DNA of 64,000 nucleotides, taken from the NCBI RefSeq assembly GCF_000421265.1, contig NZ_ATWN01000006.1:62001-126000 (forward strand), read 5' to 3'. Below, one piece after another: positions 9,843 through 19,424 of this stretch. The notes under the pieces were generated by a model. That model saw only the letters and a program-made list of their open reading frames with translations. It was not told the DNA's origin and searched no databases. Both the position numbers and the translations under genes were made by a program. The DNA comes from Thalassospira lucentensis MCCC 1A00383 = DSM 14000 (GTDB taxonomy: Bacteria > Pseudomonadota > Alphaproteobacteria > Rhodospirillales > Thalassospiraceae). Position 1 is the first letter of the stretch. Each line of letters starts with the position of its first letter.

Positions 9843-10583
9843 TTACGCGCCCAGCACAAGGCGTGCGCGTTCAAGGTCTTCGGGCGTGTCCACACCCAAG
9901 GGCACGCCATCGACCAATGCGACAGCAATCACCATGCCATTTTCAAGGGCACGCAACTGTTCAAGCCGTTCGCGTTTTTCAAGTTCGGCCGGGGGCAATG
10001 CGACAAAACGATCAAGGGCCGCACGGCGATAGGTATAAAGACCGATGTGATGATACAGCGGGCCATCACCAAACGGTGCGGTCGCGCGGGTGAAATAAAG
10101 TGCACGTGCGACACGCTGGCCGTTAAAGGCAACGACGGCTTTGACCACGTTGGGATTGTGGCGTTCTTCTTCGCGTTTGATTTCAGCCGCCAGCGTTGCG
10201 ATATCGACCATCGGATCATTGAGCGGTTCAAACACCGCCCGGATGTCATCGGGCGAGATCGTCGGCAGATCGCCCTGCACATTCACAACTGCGTCATATG
10301 TGCCATCGGGATCGAATGTCTGCAGGGCCTGATGGACGCGGTCCGAGCCGCTTGGCAAATCGGGATCGGTGAGAACCGCGATGCCGCCCGCCGCCTCAAT
10401 GACATCGACAATTTCCTGTTCGGCACAGGCGACCAGCACCGGGCCGATTTCGGCCTCCATCGCGCGGCGCCAGACCTGCACAATCATCGGTTCACCGCAA
10501 ATGTCGGCCAGCGGCTTGTTGGGCAGTCGCATGGACGCCATACGGGCAGGAATAACAACAACAGGATTGCGCGGCGTCGACAT
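9843..10583 (-). CDS. kdsB: 3-deoxy-manno-octulosonate cytidylyltransferase (CMP-KDO synthetase)
   Basis: Activates KDO with CTP for lipopolysaccharide inner-core synthesis in the cytoplasm. The start at 10583 ([15 protein letters not shown]) gives 246 residues, the usual KdsB length, and has GGAG about 9 nt upstream; earlier in-frame starts add a non-conserved extension. Signatures include [18 protein letters not shown] at the N-terminus (nucleotide loop), [12 protein letters not shown] and [11 protein letters not shown] (metal and substrate binding). It lies directly upstream of pheA on the same strand and divergent from the cytochrome c gene, an arrangement common in alphaproteobacteria. 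Confidence 0.96.
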   Translation of the reverse strand: MSTPRNPVVVIPARMASMRLPNKPLADICGEPMIVQVWRRAMEAEIGPVLVACAEQEIVDVIEAAGGIAVLTDPDLPSGSDRVHQALQTFDPDGTYDAVVNVQGDLPTISPDDIRAVFEPLNDPMVDIATLAAEIKREEERHNPNVVKAVVAFNGQRVARALYFTRATAPFGDGPLYHHIGLYTYRRAALDRFVALPPAELEKRERLEQLRALENGMVIAVALVDGVPLGVDTPEDLERARLVLGA

Positions 10584-10982
10584 TTTGGAACTCCGGTCAG
10601 GCAGCAGGGCCATATAGTTAGCCACATTTTGATTTCGCGCAAAGCATGCATGTTGCGCAAGATGCCAAAACATGGCTGTGAATCGGCGGGACAATAGCCG
10701 GTTTCAGGGAATAGGCAAAAGACAGAATCGTTTTTGCGGCAATCACGCGGGCCAATGCCCAAAATTGTGCTAGACGAAAGTCTACTGCTTTTTGTTTTCG
10801 CCTTTATGTTTAAGAAAGGTTGATGCAAATCTCTGAAACGTATAGTTTCCCACCGATCAGTTTTGCCTGCTGTCACATGCGTGTTGCGTAAATTGGCGCA
10901 ACACTAGGGGGACGCATGGGCAATCTGGTCTATATTATATATAAAAAACCTGAGAGTGATTAGGCTGTAACGGGGTCCCGTC

Positions 10983-11720
10983 ATGAACACGATGGAAATC
11001 AACAAGATCGTCGCCGGCGTCATTTGTGCCGTGCTTTTGGTCATTGTTGTCGGAAAGATTGGTGGCGCACTTGTCCATCCCGATGAACTGGAAGAAGCGG
11101 TTTATCCCTTCTCCGAAGAACTGATGGCGGGTGCCAATGCGCCTGCTGCGGCGCCAAGCGCACCAGCAGGACCGGAACCTATTCTTGCCATGCTGGCGTC
11201 TGCCGACCTTGGTGAAGGCGAGAAAGTTTTCAAGAAGTGCGCATCCTGCCATGATGCCGAGCAAGGCGGCCCGAACAAGGTTGGTCCGAACCTCTATGGT
11301 ATCGTTGGCGCGAACTTCGCGCACAAAGATGATTTTTCCTATTCCGGCGCCATGGCCGACCATGGCGGTCAGTGGGGCTTTGCCGAGCTGAACGAGTTCC
11401 TTTACAATCCGCGTGGTTACATCGACGGTACGAAAATGGGCTTTGGCGGCCTGAAAAAAGCATCTGACCGCGCAAACGTCATTGCCTGGCTGAACAGCAA
11501 GTCTGACAGCCCGATGGCCTATCCGGATCCGGCGGAAGCCGCAGAAGCAGCCCCAGCTGAAGACGCGGCTGCACCGGCAGAGGATGCTGCGCAATCAGCC
11601 CCGGCTGAAGGCGACGCAGCAGCCCCGGCTGAAGATGCGGCAGAAGATGCGGCAGAAGATGCGGCACCGGCAGAAGGTGATGCAGACGCCGCGCAAGGCG
11701 ACGCAGCACCGGCGCAGTAA
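10983..11720 (+). CDS. membrane-anchored class I cytochrome c (CycM-like) with acidic Ala/Pro tail
   Basis: Periplasmic electron carrier of 245 residues. Residues about 8-28 form an uncleaved membrane anchor (IVAGVICAVLLVIVVGKIGG). The haem site is CASCH (Cys86, Cys89, His90) and the axial Met lies in GTKMGFGG. After the globular domain, at about residue 175, the last 70 residues are almost only Ala, Pro, Glu and Asp in AAPAEDAA-like units, which is not part of the cytochrome fold. CycM-type proteins carry electrons to terminal oxidases. It is divergent from kdsB and has its own terminator. Confidence 0.93.
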   Translation: MNTMEINKIVAGVICAVLLVIVVGKIGGALVHPDELEEAVYPFSEELMAGANAPAAAPSAPAGPEPILAMLASADLGEGEKVFKKCASCHDAEQGGPNKVGPNLYGIVGANFAHKDDFSYSGAMADHGGQWGFAELNEFLYNPRGYIDGTKMGFGGLKKASDRANVIAWLNSKSDSPMAYPDPAEAAEAAPAEDAAAPAEDAAQSAPAEGDAAAPAEDAAEDAAEDAAPAEGDADAAQGDAAPAQ

Positions 11721-11766
11721 CCGGCATTAAACTGGACAGATTTTTCTGATCAGACATTGATTTTTT

Positions 11767-11796
11767 ACAGGGGACAGGTAACTGTCCCCTGTTTTC
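11767..11796 (+). terminator. intrinsic terminator after the cytochrome c gene
   Basis: Perfect 11-bp stem ACAGGGGACAG (11767-11777) and CTGTCCCCTGT (11782-11792), loop GTAA, followed by T residues. It begins 47 bp after the stop codon. Confidence 0.9.
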
Positions 11797-11884
11797 GTTT
11801 CAGGGCCGGTTTTGGCCCTATCTGATCGCGTCTTTCTTGCCGATTTGGACGCCGCGCCATCAACCATCACAGGGATGTGCCTTC

Positions 11885-12667
11885 ATGGAAGATCTCGAGC
11901 CGTTTCTGACCATTGCCCACAAACTGGCCGATGCCGCCCGCCCGGTCGTGCGCAAATATTACCGCACCCCGGTTGCGGTTGATGTGAAGGCCGATGACAG
12001 CCCGGTCACCATTGCCGACCGCGAAGTCGAACGCACCATGCGCGATATTCTGGGTGCCGAGCTTCCTGATCACGGGATTTTGGGCGAAGAATACGGTCGT
12101 GAGAATATGGACGCAGACTATGTCTGGGTGCTTGATCCGATTGACGGCACCAAGTCGTTCATTTCCGGCAAGCCAAGCTTTGCTACCCTGATTGCGCTTT
12201 GCCACAAAGGCAAACCGGTTCTGGGCATCATTGATCAGGCGATCACCGATGAACGCTGGGTCGGCGTCATGGGACAGGCCAGCACCATGAACGGCGATGA
12301 GATCAGTGCGCGCGACTGCGAAAACCTTAAATCCGCGACCTTCTTTACCACCGCACCCGAGCTGTTTCGCGGCGATGCGGCCAAGGCCTATGACGCGGTA
12401 TCGCGCACATGCCGGGTGCCGATGTATGGGGTGGATGCCTATGCCTATGGGCTGACGGCCCTTGGTTTGGCCGATACAGTGGTTGAAACCGGGATGCAGG
12501 CGTATGATTTCTGCGCCCTTGTGCCCGTGGTTGAAGGGGCTGGCGGGGTAATGAGTGACTGGTCAGGCAACCCATTGACCATGGAGAGTGCCGGGGACGT
12601 TATTGCCAGTGGCGATGCGCGGTGCCATCACGATGTTTTGGTCACGATCAAAGCCGCAATGGCCTAA
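11885..12667 (+). CDS. hisN: inositol-monophosphatase-family phosphatase (histidinol-phosphatase-like), copy 1
   Basis: Mg-dependent phosphomonoesterase of about 260 residues. The start at 11885 (MEDLEPFLTIAHKLADAAR) removes a non-conserved leader, and AGGGA lies upstream. Metal-site motifs are present: SPVTIADREVE, GEEYGREN, DPIDGTKSFISGKPSF and, near the end, GAGGVMSDWSG. The EEYG/DPIDGTKSF pattern fits the HisN-type histidinol-phosphate phosphatase branch better than true inositol monophosphatases, but the substrate is inferred. The next gene is a clear paralogue in tandem, 91 bp downstream. Confidence 0.88.
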   Translation: MEDLEPFLTIAHKLADAARPVVRKYYRTPVAVDVKADDSPVTIADREVERTMRDILGAELPDHGILGEEYGRENMDADYVWVLDPIDGTKSFISGKPSFATLIALCHKGKPVLGIIDQAITDERWVGVMGQASTMNGDEISARDCENLKSATFFTTAPELFRGDAAKAYDAVSRTCRVPMYGVDAYAYGLTALGLADTVVETGMQAYDFCALVPVVEGAGGVMSDWSGNPLTMESAGDVIASGDARCHHDVLVTIKAAMA

Positions 12668-12758
12668 CCTGGCCTAAGCTGACCTAAGCACGTGGCCTGA
12701 TTAATTTCTGCGACCCGCCAACTTGCAACCTGCCATCCGCCCAACAGGAGCCCCGACA

Positions 12759-13544
12759 ATGACCAATTCACATCCGTTTCTGGCCATGGCGCACAAGCTG
12801 GCCGATGTCGCCCGGCCTGTGTTGCAAAGCTACTACCGCAAGCCGGTGGAAATTGACGTTAAGGGTGACGCAAGCCTTGTCACCATTGCGGACCGGGAAA
12901 TTGAACGGGCGATGCGCGACATGATCAATGCCGAGCTTCCCGATCATGGGATTCTGGGCGAAGAACACGGATCGGAAAACCTTGATGCGGAATATGTCTG
13001 GGTGCTCGACCCGATTGACGGGACCAAATCGTTTATCGCCGGCAAGCCGAGCTTTAACACCCTGATTGCGCTGTGTCAGAACGGCAAACCGGTTTTGGGA
13101 TTGATCGATCAGGCGATATTGGATGAACGCTGGATCGGGGTTACCGGGCAGGCCACCACGCTGAACGACAAACCGATCAAAGCGCGCGCCTGTGAACATT
13201 TAAAAGATGCCACCATTTTCACCACTGGACCGGATCTTTTCATCACGCCAAAGGCCATTGCCGGATATAAAGCGTCATTTGGGGCAGCACGCCATCCAAT
13301 TTACGGCATTGATTCATATGGCTATGGCCTGATTGCCATGGGGTTTGGCGATGTTTTGGTCGAGTCTAACCTGCAACCCTATGATTTCTGTGCCGCCGTG
13401 CCGGTTATTGAAGGGGCTGGCGGGGTGATTACCGATTGGGATGGCACGGCATTGACCATCAACAGTGGTGATCTGGTAATTGCCAGTGGTGATGCGCGGT
13501 GCCACGGTGAAGGGCTTGATGTGTTGCGTGCTGCGACCGCCTAA
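12759..13544 (+). CDS. inositol-monophosphatase-family phosphatase, tandem copy 2
   Basis: Paralogue of the gene before it. The start at 12759 (MTNSHPFLAMAHKLADVAR) follows CAGGAG by about 8 nt and gives 261 residues. The same metal motifs are intact: SLVTIADREIE, GEEHGSEN, DPIDGTKSFIAGKPSF and GAGGVITDWDG, so both copies should be active. The copies match along their full length; the middle region around the lid (EHLKDATIFTTGPDLFITPK versus ENLKSATFFTTAPELFRGD) differs most and could set substrate preference. One copy may serve histidine synthesis and the other a related phosphate ester. Confidence 0.87.
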   Translation: MTNSHPFLAMAHKLADVARPVLQSYYRKPVEIDVKGDASLVTIADREIERAMRDMINAELPDHGILGEEHGSENLDAEYVWVLDPIDGTKSFIAGKPSFNTLIALCQNGKPVLGLIDQAILDERWIGVTGQATTLNDKPIKARACEHLKDATIFTTGPDLFITPKAIAGYKASFGAARHPIYGIDSYGYGLIAMGFGDVLVESNLQPYDFCAAVPVIEGAGGVITDWDGTALTINSGDLVIASGDARCHGEGLDVLRAATA

Positions 13545-13641
13545 CGCCTTCCGCCGCCATCACATTACCCGTTTGAACCTTTTGGTGTTTGCGCCGATTT
13601 GGGGCATCATTATGTGATGAACCAATCAGTTAGGCGCAATC

Positions 13642-14868
13642 ATGTTTGAATGGGTGATCATCCTTTTCCTGGGATCGGGGCTGATATACGGATTGCAATC
13701 GCGCCGATTACAACGGCGCAGCATTTCATCGCCGATGGTGATGGTGCTTGCCGGGGCGGTGATTGCCCTACCACTTGGTATCTGGCACGAAGCGCCATTG
13801 GCCCCGCTGGCCGATCGCATTCATTTCGCCACCGGCTTTGCCGAAATGACGCTGGCGATTATTTTGTTTCTCGATGCCGCCGTGCTTGATTACCGCAAGG
13901 AACGCCCGGCATTGCGCCTTGCCAACCGGTTGCTTTTGGTCGGATTGCCGCTGACCATCGGGGTGACATGGGCGTTTATCATCGGGATTGATCCAACGAT
14001 TGGCATTTTGCCCGCCCTTATTCTGGCCCTGATTGTCAGCCCGACCGATGCGGCCCTTGGCCAGCCGGTTTTCGAAAACAAAAAAGTCCCCGATGCGGTG
14101 CGCCAGGGCATTAACATCGAAAGCGGTTTGAATGACGGGCTGGTGTTGCCGGTCTTTACCACCGCGGTGTTGTTTGAGGCCGAATTGCTGGGCGAAGGGC
14201 CCGGCAACTGGATCCGCGAAGCGGTGATGGAAATTTCCATCGGGGCCGGGGTTGGTATTTTGACCGGGATCGTCATTGGTTATGTGGTTAATCATGCGGT
14301 GACCCATCGCACCATTCTCGATCGGTTTGAACGGCTTTTGGGGGTGTTATCGGCCCTGTTTATCTACTTCCTGTCGGAAAAGCTTGGCGGCAACGGGTTT
14401 GTTGCGGCCTTTGCCGGGGGATTGGCGCTTAACATCACAAGCGACAAGGTGCGCGATGCGATTGAAAGCTTTGGCGAGGCCGAGTCAGAGCTTTTGACCA
14501 TGCTGACCTTCTTTATCTTTGGCTTGTTGGTTGTCCCGGCGGTTTGCGGGCTTTGGACGTGGCAAATGGTTATTTTCTCGGTCATGAGCCTTGTGGTTTT
14601 GCGGCCCGTCTGTGTGTGGATTTGCATGATCGGCAGCCCCTATTCATTGGCCGAAAAGCTTTATATCGGCTGGTTCGGGCCACGCGGGATTGCCTCGATC
14701 ATTTATTTGCTGATCATGGCCACCATGATTGACCCGACCGGGCATGAGACGATCTATGCCGCGGTTGTGATGATTGTCTGTATCAGCATCATCGCCCATG
14801 GACTTAGTGCCGCCCCGCTGTCGCGCGCGCTGGTGGCGCATCTGGCACGCACATCAAAATCATCCTGA
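13642..14868 (+). CDS. CPA1-family cation/proton antiporter
   Basis: Inner-membrane antiporter of 408 residues with about 12 hydrophobic segments and no C-terminal cytoplasmic domain. The family signatures are present: LALIVSPTDAALGQPVF, matching the TDPV-like helix break of Na+/H+ exchangers, and INIESGLNDGLVLPV, where the ESGLND motif carries the ion-binding Asp. The late segment WFGPRGIASIIYL is also typical. It exchanges Na+ or K+ for H+. It is convergent with the LysE gene, with only 19 bp between the stops and no terminator seen. Confidence 0.9.
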   Translation: MFEWVIILFLGSGLIYGLQSRRLQRRSISSPMVMVLAGAVIALPLGIWHEAPLAPLADRIHFATGFAEMTLAIILFLDAAVLDYRKERPALRLANRLLLVGLPLTIGVTWAFIIGIDPTIGILPALILALIVSPTDAALGQPVFENKKVPDAVRQGINIESGLNDGLVLPVFTTAVLFEAELLGEGPGNWIREAVMEISIGAGVGILTGIVIGYVVNHAVTHRTILDRFERLLGVLSALFIYFLSEKLGGNGFVAAFAGGLALNITSDKVRDAIESFGEAESELLTMLTFFIFGLLVVPAVCGLWTWQMVIFSVMSLVVLRPVCVWICMIGSPYSLAEKLYIGWFGPRGIASIIYLLIMATMIDPTGHETIYAAVVMIVCISIIAHGLSAAPLSRALVAHLARTSKSS

Positions 14869-14887
14869 TATTTGCGGTGAATGCTGC

Positions 14888-15553
14888 TTATTGTTCGGTG
14901 ATGGCAAGGCGCACACCAAGGGCGATGAACATCGCCCCAAGGGAGCGTTGCAGCCACGCGCCAATCGCGCCATTGCCCTTGATGCGAAGGGCCGCCGCCC
15001 CGACCAGAAGCACAATTGCACCTTCGACCACAAGCCCGATCAGATTGACCGTTGTGCCGAGAATGAGAAACTGCAGCGCGCCGTGTCCCTGTTCGGGATG
15101 CACGAACTGCGGCAAGAAGGCCATGAAGAAAATGGCGACCTTGGGATTAAGCACATCAATCATCGCCCCCTGTCGCCATGCCTGAAAGGCGGTGACGTTA
15201 TGGGCCGTGACGCGAGCGGATGCGATGTCGTCTATGTCTGAGGCGGAGGAGGATTTGGCAAAACTGCTGCGCAGCGCGCCAATGCCGAGCCAGACCAAAT
15301 AGGCAACCCCAACCCATTTAACGATGGAAAACGCCAGTGCCGAGGTCGCGAGAATGGCGGAAAGACCAAGGGCAGCAGCAAAAACATGGACAAATGCGCC
15401 CGAAACCACCCCGAAACTTGAGAAAAAGCCGATTTTGCGCCCATGCACCGCCGTTTGACCGATAATATAGGCCATATCAGGCCCCGGCGAGACATTCAGC
15501 AGCGCGGCCGCGATCAGAAACGGGGTATATTGGACCAGAAGGTCAAGCATCAC
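14888..15553 (-). CDS. LysE/RhtB-family amino-acid exporter
   Basis: Six-TM translocator of 221 residues. The N-terminal family signature reads NVSPGPDMAYIIGQT, and loop motifs GVVSGAFVHVFAAALG and NPKVAIFFMAFLPQFV follow the LysE/RhtB pattern. It exports an amino acid or derivative; homoserine, threonine, lysine or leucine are known substrates in the family. Its ATG overlaps the stop of the DinB gene by 4 bp (ATGA), pointing to translational coupling. Confidence 0.9.
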   Translation of the reverse strand: MMLDLLVQYTPFLIAAALLNVSPGPDMAYIIGQTAVHGRKIGFFSSFGVVSGAFVHVFAAALGLSAILATSALAFSIVKWVGVAYLVWLGIGALRSSFAKSSSASDIDDIASARVTAHNVTAFQAWRQGAMIDVLNPKVAIFFMAFLPQFVHPEQGHGALQFLILGTTVNLIGLVVEGAIVLLVGAAALRIKGNGAIGAWLQRSLGAMFIALGVRLAITEQ

Positions 15554-16047
15554 AGCAAATCTCGTGCGTAATAGACCAAATCAATCTCAAGCGGTTTGCC
15601 GCCCGCCTCAAGCAGCATGGACGACAATTGCCCGCGATGATGGGTTTGATGGTTGAACATATGCCCCAAAATCAGATCACGCGGCATGGTATAGGCCCCG
15701 GCCGTGACCGACTGATAGGTCAGATCGCTGGTCAGGACGTCTTCGGTCAGGCCTTCAAGATACGCGATAATCGCCTGATCCTGTGCCTCACGCGCGACCC
15801 GCAGATCGCCAAAGGCATCAAACAGGATGGTATCAAGCGGCATGACTTCGGGCGCACCCAACAACCGCGACAACCACAGACGATCAGCCACCAGAAGATG
15901 GTTCAGGGTGCGCATGATCGACGGGAAGAATGCGGTGCGCGGCTCATACAGTGCGTCGGCGGGCAGGATGGCACAGGCCGCGTACAGATGACCATTGGCC
16001 CAATGATTATAGCCCGCCATGCGTTTGAAAAAGGCGACGCCGTTCAT
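15550..16047 (-). CDS. DinB-family protein
   Basis: Four-helix-bundle protein of 165 residues of the DinB/DUF664 type, named for damage-inducible genes of Bacillus and unrelated to DNA polymerase IV. Three spaced metal-binding histidines are visible: the one in GYNHWANGHLY near residue 15, HLLVADRLW near 50, and HMFNHQTHHRGQLSSML near 130. These proteins act in thiol transfer or remain uncharacterised. It overlaps the LysE exporter start by 4 bp, so the two form one operon; the link between them is unknown. Confidence 0.88.
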   Translation of the reverse strand: MNGVAFFKRMAGYNHWANGHLYAACAILPADALYEPRTAFFPSIMRTLNHLLVADRLWLSRLLGAPEVMPLDTILFDAFGDLRVAREAQDQAIIAYLEGLTEDVLTSDLTYQSVTAGAYTMPRDLILGHMFNHQTHHRGQLSSMLLEAGGKPLEIDLVYYARDLL

Positions 16048-16139
16048 GTGCTTTCTCCGTTCGTCTTTTATCGTCTGGGTTCGTCTTTGCGCGTTTTCAG
16101 TCTAACACACCACCGTCAGGCCAACGATCATGTCAGCAG

Positions 16140-17087
16140 TCAGACACCGGCTTGTTTGGGCTTGTCGTCGCAGACCGGTTCTGGCGCCACTTGTGCCAAG
16201 ACAAGTGATGCCGGTTTGGGCATGCGTTTGGTCAGGATAACCACATTGCCCAGCATCGTCAGCCCGACACCCAGAATGATGTTACCGGTCCAGATGAAAT
16301 CTTCAAACCATGTCGAAAGCAAAAGAGCCACCACCGGAAACATCACCGAACTATAAGACGCGCGGTCCGGCCCGATTTTTCCCAGCAACGTCAAATAGGT
16401 ACCAAACCCGATCACCGAGCCAAACAGCGCCAGATAGACAAGGGCGGCAAGGAACGACGGGCTGGTATCAAACGTCAGTGGCACACCAGAAACCGCGATA
16501 TAACCAAACAGCATGACGGTGCCATAGAGCATGCCAAAGGCATTGGCCTGCATCACCGGAATGCGGTGCGCGTGATTGCGTGCCGAGGCCATATTGCCAA
16601 GCGATGCGATGTAGCTTCCGGCCAGAGACAGCAAAAGCCCGATGCTGCCGCCGGTTGCCAGATCAAAGGCGGCCAGATCGCGGGCAAACACCAGCGAAAT
16701 CCCGGCCATGCCCAGAACCGCGCCAATCACGGTGCGCGTTTCAGGACGGCGATGGAAAAAGATCGCGCCATTAATCATATTCATGATGACGATGGTCGAA
16801 AACACCACCGCCAACAGCCCGGAGGTCAGATGGATACTGGCGATATAGATCAGCACATAGTTAAACGAGAACAGGCAGACGCCAAGGGCGGCCATGAACA
16901 GATGGTCCCGCCGCGAGAAGCGCATTGGCAAGCGGCGCAGGCCACACCATGCCATCAGGATCAGGGTCGCCAGCGCAAAGCGATAGGCAACAGCGGCCTC
17001 GGGGGCGACGGAGAGCTGAAACTGGATCGCAATCCAGGTCGATCCCCAGATCAGAACAACAACCGCATATAAACCCAGTATGCCCAT
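16140..17087 (-). CDS. EamA/DMT-family transporter
   Basis: Ten-TM drug/metabolite transporter built from two EamA repeats. The start at 17087 (MGILGLYAVVVLIWGSTW) is supported by GGAG 8 nt upstream; another ATG lies 15 nt earlier. The first repeat opens with VLIWGSTWIAIQ and the second with GSIGLLLSLAGSYIASLGNM. Substrate is unknown; the family exports amino acids and other small metabolites. It stands alone on the minus strand, unlike the three tandem EamA genes at 20.2-23.2 kb, and its sequence is clearly distinct from theirs. Confidence 0.9.
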   Translation of the reverse strand: MGILGLYAVVVLIWGSTWIAIQFQLSVAPEAAVAYRFALATLILMAWCGLRRLPMRFSRRDHLFMAALGVCLFSFNYVLIYIASIHLTSGLLAVVFSTIVIMNMINGAIFFHRRPETRTVIGAVLGMAGISLVFARDLAAFDLATGGSIGLLLSLAGSYIASLGNMASARNHAHRIPVMQANAFGMLYGTVMLFGYIAVSGVPLTFDTSPSFLAALVYLALFGSVIGFGTYLTLLGKIGPDRASYSSVMFPVVALLLSTWFEDFIWTGNIILGVGLTMLGNVVILTKRMPKPASLVLAQVAPEPVCDDKPKQAGV

Positions 17088-17243
17088 GACGGACTCCAAC
17101 AAAAAGTGAAGCGGTAATCTAGGGCAGAATCACGGGATTCACCAAGCCAGCATTTTTGATCATGGCATTAGGTGGACTAATGCCAACACCCTGTTTGACT
17201 TATCATCAACCAGCCCCGGCCACCCCGCATAGCATGCCCGACA

Positions 17244-19229
17244 TCAGGCCCGTTTGCCATCATCGGCCGGGGTATCGGGGTCGGAGTTAGCATCGGGATC
17301 GGTGCCGACAGTTTTATCTGTGGCGCCGAGATCGTGTTGGGTGTCGTTATCGTCGTCATGCGCGGCATCGAGGATGCCTTGCTGGTCGGCCTTTGAGGTG
17401 CTGCCGATTTGCAATGCGGCGTTTTTCTCGTCGCGGCGACGTTTTTGCCAGTCTTTCCAGATGCTGAGAAGTTCGCTGCGCGACTGGAAGATCGGGATAT
17501 TGCGTTTGGGTTTGGCAATCTGTTGTTCGACCGCCAGCCCGACGTCCGTCACACCATGTTCATCATCGGTGCGGCGCACGATCAATTCCACCGTGCCATA
17601 GGCAATCCGGTCCCCCAGTTCGAGCGTGTCGGACAAATCACGTTCAAGGATATCTGCAACCGTGAGGTCAATGTCGTCCTCGGCGACCGCAAAGCCATAC
17701 AGACGGCCGATATCGGCAATCTGGGTTGTCGCCGGGAAGCTGAAATCACCAAACAGTTCGACGTCATTGGCCCCCTCGGCCGGACCGGCAAACAATTGAT
17801 CAAGCAATTCGACATGACGCGGCGGGGTGATGATATAGACCTGATCGCCACCTTGGATCGGCCCGGCACTGTGCGGGCGAAGCGACGTGCCATCGCGCAG
17901 GATCAGGCTGGGCCGGGCCCAGCGCGGAATGCGTTGGCCGGTTGCAACCGCACTGGCATCATGCACACGATAAATAACGACTTCCTGATTGGCATTGCCG
18001 GGCAATTCAAGATCAATACGGTCGACCGGACCATGACGCGGCGGCACAATAATGCCCAACCAGCGCGCCATCCGCCGGATCGTCCAGCCCTGAAGCAAAA
18101 GGGATGTGATCACAACGATAAAGGCAGTGTTAAACAGAAGCTGTCCTTCGGGAACGCCTTCGACCATCGGCACAATGGCCAACAGGATCGACACCGCACC
18201 ACGCAACCCGACCCACGAAATAAACGCGGTATCATTGCGCGAGAAGTTAAAGAACATCAGGCACAGCCATACCGCGACCGGGCGGGCGACAAACACCAGA
18301 ACCAGTGCCAAGATGACACCGGGGATGATCACCGCACCAAATTCCGACGGGGTGGCCAAAAGACCGAGGGTGACAAACATCGCAATCTGGGCCAGCCATG
18401 TGGTGACATGCTGGAACCGTCGAACGCCGACGCTCATTTTCATGTTGCTGTTGCCGGCATATAGCCCGGCAACATAGACCGCCAAAAAGCCGCTGCCGCC
18501 CAGAATGCTGGTCGCGCCAAACAGGCTGAGTGCGCAGGCCATGGTAATGATCGGCACAAGCCCCGGCTCAAGCTTGACCCGGTTGATCATTTGCACCAGC
18601 GCATAGCCGCCCGCCAGCCCAAAAATCGCACCCAGACCGATTTGCAAGACAAAGCGTTGTAGCAGTTCAAAGGCAACATTGTCCCCACCGCCCAGCACGA
18701 TCAGTTCTACCAGCGAGATGGTCAGAAACACCGCCATCGGGTCGTTCGAACCCGATTCGACTTCGAGCGTGCTGCGTGTACGATCACGCAGATTGATGCC
18801 GCCGACCCGCAGAAGGAAAAATACCGCCGCCGCATCGGTTGAACTGACAATCGCGCCAAACAGAAGGGCCACCAGCCATGGCACACCAAGGACAAGCCAT
18901 GTAATCGCACCAATGACACCGGTGGTGATCATCACCCCGAATGTGGCCAGCACAAGCGAGGGGGCCGCAGCAATTTTCAATGTGCGTCGCTGGGTTTCAA
19001 AGCCGCTGTCAAACAGGATCAGGGCAAGGGCGATGGAGCCGATGAAATAGGCCAACGGCGCATTGTCAAAATCAATGCCGCCAATGCCGTCTTCCCCCGC
19101 GCCAAGGCCGACAAACAAAAACACCAGCAGCAAAGGGGCGCCAACGCGGAAGCTGACCAGACTTGTAAAAACGGCGACAATCACCAGAATCGATGCAATC
19201 AGGATAACCAGATTCATCGAATCAATCAT
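17244..19229 (-). CDS. potassium/proton antiporter (CvrA/NhaP2 type) with regulatory C-terminus
   Basis: Membrane antiporter of about 661 residues. The ATG at 19229 (MIDSMNLVILIASILV) follows AAAGGGGAC. It has about 12 TM segments with SSTDAAAVFFLLR and LEVESGSNDPMAVFL, the ion-path motifs of the NhaP2 group, and WVGLRGAVSILLA. A cytoplasmic region follows from about residue 400 with a TrkA-C-like portion (DQVYIITPPRHVELLDQLF) and a CorC/HlyC-like tail, then a Lys/Arg helix and an acidic Asp/Ala end. K+/H+ exchange under pH or osmotic stress is the likely role. Very close to the usual cvrA layout. Confidence 0.88.
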   Translation of the reverse strand: MIDSMNLVILIASILVIVAVFTSLVSFRVGAPLLLVFLFVGLGAGEDGIGGIDFDNAPLAYFIGSIALALILFDSGFETQRRTLKIAAAPSLVLATFGVMITTGVIGAITWLVLGVPWLVALLFGAIVSSTDAAAVFFLLRVGGINLRDRTRSTLEVESGSNDPMAVFLTISLVELIVLGGGDNVAFELLQRFVLQIGLGAIFGLAGGYALVQMINRVKLEPGLVPIITMACALSLFGATSILGGSGFLAVYVAGLYAGNSNMKMSVGVRRFQHVTTWLAQIAMFVTLGLLATPSEFGAVIIPGVILALVLVFVARPVAVWLCLMFFNFSRNDTAFISWVGLRGAVSILLAIVPMVEGVPEGQLLFNTAFIVVITSLLLQGWTIRRMARWLGIIVPPRHGPVDRIDLELPGNANQEVVIYRVHDASAVATGQRIPRWARPSLILRDGTSLRPHSAGPIQGGDQVYIITPPRHVELLDQLFAGPAEGANDVELFGDFSFPATTQIADIGRLYGFAVAEDDIDLTVADILERDLSDTLELGDRIAYGTVELIVRRTDDEHGVTDVGLAVEQQIAKPKRNIPIFQSRSELLSIWKDWQKRRRDEKNAALQIGSTSKADQQGILDAAHDDDNDTQHDLGATDKTVGTDPDANSDPDTPADDGKRA

Positions 19230-19424
19230 GTTTGTCCCCTTTACCTTGGTTGCGTTTTTGCCATTTGTCTGGATCGTTATCGGCACAAAACGACATTGTT
19301 ACGGCAACAATGGCTTTGTGCGCGATGATCTGATCGCCATTAGGGCATGAATTTATGAATATATGCCTGCAATCAAAAGCATTTCTCCCGCATAGGATTG
19401 TCATCAGTCAAAACAGGAGAATAT

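Noticed and set aside
9773-9928. Longer N-terminus for prephenate dehydratase
   Set aside because: The extension overlaps the kdsB 3' end, is not conserved-looking, and a good ribosome site precedes the ATG at 9772.
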